Source of the DNA: JAAUTT01 sp038213375
GTDB taxonomy: Bacteria > Bacteroidota > Bacteroidia > Bacteroidales > JAAUTT01
Direction of reading: 5' to 3'
NCBI GenBank assembly: GCA_038213375.1
Contig: JBBQTB010000001.1
Span: 124,001-188,000 of the forward strand
Length of the DNA stretch: 64,000 bases
Shown: piece after piece, positions 52,454 through 60,600 of the stretch
Position numbering within the stretch: position 1 is the first letter of the stretch
How the letters are laid out: each line of letters opens with the position of its first letter
Program-made: the position numbers and the translations under genes
The notes under the pieces: model-generated
The model's input: the letters and a program-made list of their open reading frames with translations, nothing else
Databases searched by the model: none
Told to the model about the DNA's origin: nothing

Positions 52454-53647
52454 ATGCAAACTGAAATCTGGCAACAAATAGAAAAAGCAAAGAAGGCTGC
52501 CCTTGAAGTACTTCTTTACAATGCACATGGACCTTACCATGGACTACCGCGTACAGCAGGTTGGGGATATCCTGAGCCATATACGAGAGATTTGATGTTT
52601 TCCATTCTGGGAATTGGGGTTTCCAGAAATCAAAAATTATTGGATAGCATCAGAAAAGTATTGGAAACACTGGCAAAGAATCAGACTGAACATGGTCATA
52701 TACCATCATTGGTGCATGACTCGGAGGATCGTGGATCAAGTGATTCAACTCCTTTATTTTTGCTCGGTACAGGAATTTTCAGAAAAGTATCAGGTGAATC
52801 CGACTTTCTTAGCGAAGCCGTTGAAAAAGCTTTGACTTGGATGGAATATCAAAGCCCATCAGATCGCTATCTGGTTGCCCAGCAACCCACAAGTGATTGG
52901 CGCGATGAACAGTGGGTAACCGGCTATGGTCTGTTTGTTAACACGTTGGTATATAGTTACCTCCGAATTCTGGGCAAGCACGAAAGAGCTGACATGGTGC
53001 GTAGCGAAATGAGCCGGTTTACAATTACCGAAGGGAAGTTACATCGCCATGTTCATGAAGGACTTGTAGTAAAATATAAACCTTATTATGCTTTTTGGTC
53101 TTATAAAATACATAGTAGCGAACGGTTCGATCTGCTCGGTAACAGTCTTGCCATTCTTTCCGGTATAGCATCTCCGTCCCGCGCGGATGACATGATTTCC
53201 TGGATTGAAGAGGAGTGTGCAGGAATGAAAAAAAGAGGTGAGTTAGCTGTTGATCTGCCACCTAATTTTTTTCCTTATACTAAACCTGAAGATCCTGATT
53301 GGCATCCGCGCTATAAATTATTTAACAATCCTGGGGAATACCATAATGGTGGCATTTGGCCATTTATATGTGCATTTTATGTAGCTGCCTTAGTAGCCGC
53401 TAAAAGATACACTCTCGCCCGGGAAAAGCTTATAGCGCTAACTCTAAGTAATCAATTGTCCGCTACCGGGAATGTTGCATTCGGATTTAATGAATGGATT
53501 AAAGCACAGGACGGCAAGCCGATGGGGCAGGACTGGCAAACCTGGAGTGCCGCGCTTTACCTATATGCCGCAAAATGCGTTGAAGAAAAACGGACTCCAT
53601 TTTTTGATGAGATTCGTGATTGTCAGGCGGAAATGAAAACAGAGTAA
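52454..53647 (+). CDS. (alpha/alpha)6-barrel glycoside hydrolase-like protein
   Basis: 397 residues, no signal peptide. GWGYPEPYTRDLMFSILGIG, GHIPSLVHDSEDRGSSDSTP and QPTSDWRDEQWVTGYG are placed as in (alpha/alpha)6 enzymes such as GH100 invertases and amylo-1,6-glucosidase-type hydrolases; the Asp residues in YTRDLM and SSDSTPL and the DWRDEQW stretch are candidates for the active site. The later GGIWPFICAFYVAAL and WQTWSAALYLYAAKCVE complete the barrel. The exact family cannot be fixed by eye. It ends the trio with GT4 and PIG-L, suggesting turnover of the sugar conjugate they make. Confidence 0.75.
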   Translation: MQTEIWQQIEKAKKAALEVLLYNAHGPYHGLPRTAGWGYPEPYTRDLMFSILGIGVSRNQKLLDSIRKVLETLAKNQTEHGHIPSLVHDSEDRGSSDSTPLFLLGTGIFRKVSGESDFLSEAVEKALTWMEYQSPSDRYLVAQQPTSDWRDEQWVTGYGLFVNTLVYSYLRILGKHERADMVRSEMSRFTITEGKLHRHVHEGLVVKYKPYYAFWSYKIHSSERFDLLGNSLAILSGIASPSRADDMISWIEEECAGMKKRGELAVDLPPNFFPYTKPEDPDWHPRYKLFNNPGEYHNGGIWPFICAFYVAALVAAKRYTLAREKLIALTLSNQLSATGNVAFGFNEWIKAQDGKPMGQDWQTWSAALYLYAAKCVEEKRTPFFDEIRDCQAEMKTE

Positions 53648-53694
53648 AACCCTTTAAAAACTTATGAACCTCAGGTTATCCTTATCATAAATGT

Positions 53695-53760
53695 GTGTGA
53701 ATTATGTAAATTTTTAAAAGAAATGTATAACTTCTTTTAGATGGGTATAAGGTATATTTA
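53695..53760 (+). promoter_or_regulatory. stress-regulon operator copy 12 and its promoter
   Basis: 37-bp element at 53695-53731 with ATGTAAA at 53704 and GTATAAC at 53725; TATATTTA at 53753-53760 is the -7 box, 25 bp after the element. The third CsbD-like start codon follows 38 bp later. Confidence 0.8.
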
Positions 53761-53798
53761 CATTACTAAAATTTCTTCTCAACCTAAAGTTAGAATCT

Positions 53799-53984
53799 AT
53801 GGATACAAATAATGCATCAGGATACTGGATCGTGAAAAAGGAGAAAATAAAACAAAAATATGCTATCCTTACCGATGAAGATTTGCATTTTTGTGAAGGT
53901 AAGGAAAAAGAAATGATAGAATTACTGGGCTATAAACTTGGAAAAACAAGTGAAGAACTGCGCAATATTATCGTAGCCCTATAA
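53799..53984 (+). CDS. CsbD-like general stress protein (third of three)
   Basis: 61 residues: NASGYWIVKKEKIKQKYAIL, TDEDLHFCEGKEKEMIELLG, YKLGKTSEELRNIIVAL. It keeps W, the K-x-K-I-K-x-K-Y stretch, LTDEDL, EGK and LGKT of the CsbD pattern but has lost the WN and KGK at the start, so it is the most diverged of the three paralogues. Located behind operator copy 12 and followed by the broken AraC-type gene. Confidence 0.72.
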   Translation: MDTNNASGYWIVKKEKIKQKYAILTDEDLHFCEGKEKEMIELLGYKLGKTSEELRNIIVAL

Positions 53985-54369
53985 TTGAATTGCTACTTGT
54001 GAGGTTTGCGTTTGCCTTAAACGACAAAAACAGATCATTGAGAGTAATTGAATGTTTTCCATTTGGTTAAAAGGCACATTATGATGTTGCAAATTAGAAA
54101 TATGGAAAGTGGTCGTTGTATTGTATTAGTTGATTATGAACTCAATAAGCTAGGACTTCAATACAAAAGTGTTAAGTTGTGTTAAGTTAAATTAAAACAA
54201 AAAATATATCAGACGAGAAATTGCGATTGATATACTTTTTCTAAATAATAATTTCGAAGCAGAAAAAATAATCAGAATTGTCAAATCCTTAAATATTTTT
54301 TGAAAATTATATACTAATATTCAGCAGTAACGTTTATTTTTACATTCTATAATTTAGAAATTGGTAACT
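53985..54369. other. intergenic region with a broken AraC-type gene
   Basis: The stretch between the third CsbD-like gene and DUF3127. Its only recognisable content is the AraC/HMA relic at 54081-54245. No promoter element of the 37-bp type is present after 53760. Confidence 0.5.
54081..54245 (+). pseudogene. relic of an AraC-type regulator (HMA-like domain only)
   Basis: From ATG 54081 the frame reads MLQIRNMESGRCIVLVDYEL and NKLGLQYKSVKLC, then a stop. A second frame nearby (about 54200-54245) reads KNISDEKLRLIYFF. In order they match residues 2-37 and 43-56 of the intact regulator at 44954 (KLYIKYMVSMRCKMVVKEEL, LRKLGLHFIIVDMG, then ENISDDQRDQIRIALL). The frameshift and lack of any helix-turn-helix part make it a dead copy. 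Confidence 0.75.
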
Positions 54370-54753
54370 ATGTCATTAGAAATTTCAGGAAAGGTATTGC
54401 AACTTCTGCCCGAACAAACCGGGGAAGGTAAAAACGGCACATGGGTGCGCCGCGATTTTGTTATTGAAACAGCCGAGCAATACCCTAAAAAAATCTGCTT
54501 TAGTGGGTGGGGAGATAAGGCCGCTCAGGTGAATGGTTTGCAACCGGGCCAAACAGTTAAAGTATCCTTTAATCCCGAGTCGCGCGAATTTAATACCAAA
54601 TGGTACACTGACCTTAGGGCATGGAAAATTGAGGCCGATGCAGGTTCGCCGGGGAGCGTTAGCGGTGGCGCTGATTACAATCGTATTCAGCCGCCACCTG
54701 AAGAGTTTTTGCCAGCGGCTCCTTCTGGTGAAGAGAATGATTTACCTTTCTAG
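54370..54753 (+). CDS. DUF3127 OB-fold-like protein with SSB-type C-terminal tip
   Basis: 127 residues from the ATG at 54370. Core strands MSLEISGKVLQLLPEQTGEG, WVRRDFVIETAEQYPKKICF, SGWGDKAAQVNGLQPGQTVK, VSFNPESREF and WYTDLRAWKIEA define DUF3127, a Bacteroidota-specific OB-fold-like domain. A flexible Pro/Ser/Gly linker leads to ENDLPF. This repeats the acidic DDDLPF tip that SSB proteins use to recruit partners, so single-stranded DNA or partner-protein binding is plausible. Single gene, no operator of the 37-bp type. Confidence 0.85.
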   Translation: MSLEISGKVLQLLPEQTGEGKNGTWVRRDFVIETAEQYPKKICFSGWGDKAAQVNGLQPGQTVKVSFNPESREFNTKWYTDLRAWKIEADAGSPGSVSGGADYNRIQPPPEEFLPAAPSGEENDLPF

Positions 54754-55018
54754 TGTTATCTTACACATAATTATGCGGTTATATCTGTTGAAAGACCTGT
54801 CAGGTTTCAAAAACCTGACAGGTCTTATCATCAAATTTATCTTTAACATTGCACTTGCAAGGAAGCCCAACCCTTAAAAGCGGCTATAACAGTACTTAAT
54901 CGTTCAGAGTTGGAAATGTTGTATTAAACTTCGTATCTCAAGATCATAAATAATAGATATAGTCCCTTTATAAGTGATTTACTTTGAATTAGTTATAAAT
55001 TAAGTATTTCCTCGATCC
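54754..55018. other. intergenic region with a 16-bp palindrome
   Basis: Between convergent genes DUF3127 and ABC-F. Holds the strong palindrome at 54792-54826; the remainder is A/T-rich and featureless. Confidence 0.5.
54792..54826. repeat. perfect 16-bp palindrome, probable bidirectional terminator or dispersed repeat
   Basis: AAGACCTGTCAGGTTT and AAACCTGACAGGTCTT are perfect complements around CAA. The core CCTGACAGG palindrome is typical of the short repeats found between genes of many Bacteroidota. Its place between convergent genes would allow it to end both transcripts. Confidence 0.7.
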
Positions 55019-56656
55019 TTATTGCTTTCGCTCCAACTCTTTTAATGTATCCAACTTTTTCTTTTCGAGAAAGCTGTAGATGTCGCCTAGGTGTTCTTTT
55101 ACACGTTTATTGCCAAATTCATACACTTTGTTCACCAATCCATCAAGAAAATCGCGGTCGTGTGATACGAGAATGAGTGTACCGTCGAAATCTTTCAGGG
55201 CACTTTTTAAAATGTCCTTTGTTTTTATATCAAGGTGATTGGTAGGCTCATCGAGAATAAGCAAGTTTACAGGTTCAAGCAATAACTTTATCATAGCCAA
55301 ACGGGTTCTTTCACCTCCCGAAAGTACTTTTACTTTTTTAGTAGTGTTGTCGCCTCCAAACATAAAAGCCCCTAGAATATCCTTTATTTTGGCACGAATA
55401 TCGCCCTTTGCAACATCATCTATGGTTTGAAATACAGTAATCTCCTCATTAAGGAGCGATGCTTGATTTTGGGCAAAATACCCAATCATAACATTATGCC
55501 CCAGAGTGAGGTTTCCTTCGTATTCAATCTCACCCATAATACTCTTAATAAGCGTGGATTTTCCCTCGCCATTTTTGCCTACAAAGGCAACACGCTCGCC
55601 TCGCTCGATGGTAAATGACGCATTTGAAAAAACAGTGTGAGTACCGTAACTTTTCGACATGGCTTCCAATATAACAGGATAGTTACCAGACCTTGGCGAT
55701 GGTGGAAATTTCAAACGGAGCGATGAATTGTCTTCTTCATCAACCTCGATTATTTCTAATTTTTCCAGCATTTTAACACGTGATTGTACCTGATTTGTTT
55801 TGGAATATGTACATTTGAAACGATCGATAAAATCCTGGTTACTGGCAATCATTTTCTGTTGTTCCTCTGCCTGTTTTTGTTGCTGTTCACGACGTTCCTT
55901 TCGCAATTGCAAGTATGTTGTGTAATTTACTTTATAATCGTAAATACGTCCCATTGTAATTTCGATGGTACGGTTGGTAATGTTGTCAACAAATGCGCGG
56001 TCATGGGAAATGACGATAACCGCTTTTGCACTATTGATCAGAAATTCTTCCAACCATTGTATCGACTCTATATCCATATGGTTGGTTGGCTCATCGAGAA
56101 GTAGGAGGTCGGGTTTTTGCAACAGTATTTTTGCCAGTTCGATGCGCATACGCCATCCACCACTAAATTCGCCAGTAGGCCTCGAAAAGTCCTCTCGTAA
56201 AAATCCCAATCCCAATAATATTTTTTCAACTTCCGCATCATAGTTAATTTCTTCCACTGAATAAAACTTTTCACTTAATGCGGAGACTTTTTCGATAAGC
56301 TCGAAATAACTAGCTGATTCGTAATCTGTGCGGGTAGAAAGTTGGTTATTGAGTTCATCAATTTCATGCTGCATGGCAAAAATATTCGCGAATGCCTGTG
56401 CGGCTTCATCAAATACTGTGCGGTTATCTTCGGTAAGTAAATGTTGGGGAAGATAGGCTATTATTGCATCTTTTGGGGCCGACACTTTGCCACTTGAAGC
56501 ATTTCGTGCACCTGCGATAATTTTGAGCATCGTAGATTTTCCGGCGCCATTTTTACCCATCAAGGCAATACGGTCTTTTTCATTGATGGCAAATGAGACA
56601 TCTTTAAAAAGGGTTGTTCCTCCAAATTCTACGCTAAGTCCGTCAACTGAAATCAT
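55019..56656 (-). CDS. ABC-F family ATPase
   Basis: 545 residues with two ABC modules and no membrane part. Walker A sites ALMGKNGAGKSTML and AFVGKNGEGKSTLI; signatures EFSGGWRMRIELAKILL and VLSGGERTRLAMIKLLL; Walker B LLLDEPTNHMDIESI and LILDEPTNHLDIKT. A charged linker (RKERREQQQKQAEEQQKMIA) joins the two halves. ABC-F proteins act on ribosomes, in translation rescue or antibiotic protection; here probably a housekeeping member of the Uup/YbiT/YdiF range. A -7-like box lies 20 bp upstream. Confidence 0.93.
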   Translation of the reverse strand: MISVDGLSVEFGGTTLFKDVSFAINEKDRIALMGKNGAGKSTMLKIIAGARNASSGKVSAPKDAIIAYLPQHLLTEDNRTVFDEAAQAFANIFAMQHEIDELNNQLSTRTDYESASYFELIEKVSALSEKFYSVEEINYDAEVEKILLGLGFLREDFSRPTGEFSGGWRMRIELAKILLQKPDLLLLDEPTNHMDIESIQWLEEFLINSAKAVIVISHDRAFVDNITNRTIEITMGRIYDYKVNYTTYLQLRKERREQQQKQAEEQQKMIASNQDFIDRFKCTYSKTNQVQSRVKMLEKLEIIEVDEEDNSSLRLKFPPSPRSGNYPVILEAMSKSYGTHTVFSNASFTIERGERVAFVGKNGEGKSTLIKSIMGEIEYEGNLTLGHNVMIGYFAQNQASLLNEEITVFQTIDDVAKGDIRAKIKDILGAFMFGGDNTTKKVKVLSGGERTRLAMIKLLLEPVNLLILDEPTNHLDIKTKDILKSALKDFDGTLILVSHDRDFLDGLVNKVYEFGNKRVKEHLGDIYSFLEKKKLDTLKELERKQ

Positions 56657-56676
56657 TTCGTATTTTTAATGAGGCG

Positions 56677-56684
56677 CAAAGATA
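56677..56684 (-). promoter_or_regulatory. -7 element of the ABC-F gene
   Basis: On the minus strand TATCTTTG fits TAnnTTTG exactly. It is 20 bp upstream of the ABC-F start codon. No clear TTTG -33 box is seen at the expected distance. Confidence 0.5.
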
Positions 56685-56772
56685 ATATTATAATCAGTAC
56701 CTGCACCTCGATTTGACAGCTACGCTATGGATAATTTTTTAATTTTGTTTGTTTAACAGTAACAGAAAAAAT

Positions 56773-57537
56773 ATGAATAAAGTTTCAACCAATCAGTTCA
56801 CTGAAAAAGGATTGACGTTATTTTTGCCTTACCACGTTACCTCGGCTGATACCGACATGAATGCCTGTTTGCGGCTTGGCTCGCTCGTAAATTTGCTGAT
56901 ACAATCGGCCATTAGCTCGGCGGATAATTTAGGTTTTGGTTTGAAGTTCCTACGCGAACAAAAACTATTTTGGGTACTCAGCCGGCTTACGGTTGAAATT
57001 GACAAACCTCTTGCATGGTATAGCGCCGGGGAAGTAGAAACCTGGCCTAAAGATTTGGACAAGATCCTTTATTTACGGGATTTTATAGTTCGTAACGATG
57101 CCCAACAAATTGTCGCCAAAGCAACCTCCGGGTGGTTAGCGGTAGATATGGAAACCAAACGCCCAAAGACCTTCGATCCAACACATGCTCATATTTTCAA
57201 TCAGTTGAGAGATAAACAAGCATTGAGTACTTCTCCCGAAAAATTATTGCCAGTAAAAGAAGGGGACATTTTTGAAATAAAAACCGGATTCTTCGATATC
57301 GATTTGAATGGACATGTTACGGCTACACGCTACATCGATTGGATGATGGATACCTTTTCGATCGGATTTCATCAAAAAAATTATCCGAAAAAAGTCTCCA
57401 TTAACTTTTTGCATGAAACAAAACCGTATGAAACCATCCAATTAGTTAGATTTACAAACAATGAGAAATCATTTGCCTTTGAAGGGGTTAACAAAACCAG
57501 TGGTTCGTTTGCCTTTCGGGGGGTTATTGAATTTTAA
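56773..57537 (+). CDS. acyl-ACP thioesterase
   Basis: 254 residues from the ATG at 56773; upstream in-frame codons start with TTG and are unlikely. Two hotdog domains: the first with PYHVTSADTDMNACLRLGSL and FWVLSRLTVEIDKPLAWYSA, the second with FDIDLNGHVTATRYIDWMMD and NFLHETKPYE. The N-G-H-V-x-x-x-x-Y-I-D-W stretch carries the Asn/His of the active site in acyl-ACP thioesterases (PF01643). It hydrolyses acyl-ACP in the cytoplasm and sets fatty acid chain release. Divergent from ABC-F, 116 bp apart. Confidence 0.9.
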   Translation: MNKVSTNQFTEKGLTLFLPYHVTSADTDMNACLRLGSLVNLLIQSAISSADNLGFGLKFLREQKLFWVLSRLTVEIDKPLAWYSAGEVETWPKDLDKILYLRDFIVRNDAQQIVAKATSGWLAVDMETKRPKTFDPTHAHIFNQLRDKQALSTSPEKLLPVKEGDIFEIKTGFFDIDLNGHVTATRYIDWMMDTFSIGFHQKNYPKKVSINFLHETKPYETIQLVRFTNNEKSFAFEGVNKTSGSFAFRGVIEF

Positions 57538-57687
57538 GTTATTGGATAATATACAGTAAATAAAGGTGTTTTATTATCTGAATGGGAACTTTAAAAAAAC
57601 AACAACAAACATTGTTATAAAAAGCTTAGAATATTTATTAATCGTAAACCATAAATTATCATATCAACAAATCTAAATATTAATAAA

Positions 57688-60600
57688 ATGAACAAGATAC
57701 TATTGATCATTCTTGCTATTACTATTTTCCAAATATCAACGGTAATATCCTTCGCTCAGGATATACAATGGAACAGTGCCCCAAAAAAAGGGTTTGTATT
57801 TGAAATAAGCAACAAAGAAGCACAAAAGCTTCTTACTTGCACTAAGCCCGATACCATTGTTAATAAGTTGCTTCACAACTTAATTGACACGTTTGACGTG
57901 GATAAGGGCTGGGTAAACCGTCCGGCAAAAGGTCATTTTATTTTAGCTAAGATTGTTGAAAATAAGCTTTATTGCGATTATACTTGCGTTTTCCCTTATC
58001 AGGTATTTTTGTTAAAAGAGTACGATGCACTGGCACTGCAAGTAGTAGATTTGAAAGGCAACGTAAGGGACGATGCAAAAGTGAAATTTAAATTCAAAAG
58101 GCTTCGTATCGATCCTGAAAGTAAAACATACAGGCTCGAAAATGATTGGTTTAATGGTAATAGTCGAACGGCAACGATTGAACTTGATGGCTTCCGATCG
58201 TTCTTTAATATCTTAAAGCATGAAATTCCATCGTGGCATGATAATTACAACAATGACAATGGCCCCGATTTTTATAGCTATATGATAACCGATAAAAACA
58301 AGTACAAGCCCAATGATCGCGTCCGTTTTAAATCGTATGCCTTATCGCAGTTCAAGTTGCCTTTGCACAAGGACCTTGAGGTTTGGCTGACCGATTATCG
58401 CAAAAATATAAAAGTAGGAAAAATAACACCTTACCGGCCCGGGGGCTATGCCAGCGAATTTCAATTACACGATTCGTTAAAATTATCATTGGATAAAAAC
58501 TATTATTTGCAGCTGCGAGAAAAAAATGGACGTATTGTAGCTGCCTGTTCCTTTAAATATGAAGATTATGAATTGTTTGGAAATAAATTAGAAATTCAAC
58601 TCGCAAAAAGCTCGCAGTTTTACCCCGAAAAAAATGAATTAACAATCACAGCAACCGATGTGAACGGACTGAAGCTTAAAGATGCCAAAGCAAGCATTCT
58701 CGTTAAGACCCAGGCAATCCATGAATCATTTCAGCCCCTGGTAATCCTTCCCGACACCCTTTTGTATTCTCAAATTGACCTTGATCCGATTAATCCCACG
58801 CATTTAGATATCCCATCGGCGTTGTTCCAAAAAACAAATACCTCTTATCAGGTATTTGTTACTGTTCTTAATAGCGAAAATGAGCGTATGGAAAGAAACG
58901 ATATGGCTACTCATTTTTACTCTCAATATGAACTATCTACCCATTTTTCAAACGATAGCATTTGTTTTGATCTACTAAAAAATGGTGGGCAAATGCAAAA
59001 TGTACCCATTAAACTTTGGCACAGTGGGGAGTTGGAGCCAATCGAAATTCATTTACCCTATAAAGAAAAACTTAATCCGGCACTTAGTTATTTTCGCCTT
59101 GAAAATGAACTTGTTTCCAAGCAAATAAGCATAAGTCACTTAAGTCCCTATTTAGATGTGGTTGGTGGTATCCAAAAAGACAGTTTCAACATCAGGTTAC
59201 AAAATGCACAGAAATTAGATGTATCCTGGTATATCTATCAGGGAAGCAATTTATTAAAAAAGGGCTTTGGCAAAGAATTGGATTATAAGTCATTCATTGA
59301 AGACCGGACTACAACATTTTATGTTGAATTCCTTTACTCGTTTGGGGGAGAAGATCACATAAAACGTACGCAATATGAGTTCAAAGAAGAGTTTTTGGAT
59401 GTATCCCTGAATATGCCCGACAAGGTATATCCGGGACAGCAAGTAGATGCTACCATACTTGTTCGCGACCAGTTGGGGCAACCTGTGCGCGGTGTTGATC
59501 TTACCGCTCTGGCAATTACCGGTAAGCTCAATTACCATCTGCCAGACCTTCCTTATTACGGCAGAAGTTCTGCCCCACGGTCAATAAAAGCACATTATAG
59601 TAAAGAGGCTTTAAACAAGCGTACCGCCATTTTAAATTTGGATTACAGGAAATGGGAAAAGACAGCCCGCCTGGACACGATGACATATTATCGTTTTACT
59701 TATCCTAAGTCCGGATTTTTTAAATATTTTGTTTTTATTGCAGATAGCACTCAATTTGCCCCTTTTATCATGCAAAATGGCACGGCAAAAAAAATCTATG
59801 CGATAGAGGTTGACCATCATCCGGTTTATTTTTCTTGGGTCGACCAGCCCAAGGAATATTCGTTTTATATATCGCCTGGAAAAAAGCATGAAATAAGCCT
59901 GCGGTTGTTCGATCAAGAAATTCTGTTAGACTCCATTTCTTTCAAAGCTGGCAAAAAGACAATCCTCAGTTGTAATTTTGATAATTTACCACAGGGGACG
60001 AAAATCTATAACCTAGGGCATAAATTTACCCAAACAGAAACAAACAGGTATTACGAATATGTTGCGTCATTTAAAATTGGACTCGGTTCTGGTTATGTTG
60101 AAGCAGTAAATGAATTTACCCCATTATTTATAAATAAAAATTCGCCCTATTCAGGTAAGGGTTACATTATAGCCGGTCCTGTTTCACCAGGTATGAATAC
60201 ATATTCGGAAAGCTGGGGCCTGAAAACTAACTATAAGCACACAGGTGGCTATAGGTATACCTTCGAAGACAATATCGTTTATAAGCAAGATGAAACTAAC
60301 TTACTACCCAAACACTTAGAAGACAATTTCTCTAGCCCTTTAAGTGTGATCAATGCCAAAGCGATGAATAAAAAACGCTTTCTCGAAAAAAAGCCTGAAC
60401 TGGAATACAAATGGAACGCAAGGACTATCGATATTGTAAATTCCCATTCGCGCATAAAGTTTTTACTTCCTTTTGAGAAAGAATCTTCAGGTATTGCAGC
60501 CATCATCTTCCAAGACGTTAAAACCAAGAAATCAACCGCTCCATGTTATAATAAACTTAACGAATACCGATCTGATTTATATTATATCCCATCGGGAACC

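Noticed and set aside
20604..53760. The 37-bp elements as a mobile palindromic repeat (MITE/REP).
   Set aside because: All copies have one orientation, a fixed distance to a -7 box and short leaders to start codons; random insertion would not give this.
20604..53760. LytTR-type response regulator sites as the identity of the operator.
   Set aside because: Spacing fits LytTR sites as well as AraC sites, but the repeat core (GTTACAT on the other strand) does not match the usual LytTR consensus and no LytTR gene is in the window. Kept only as an alternative.
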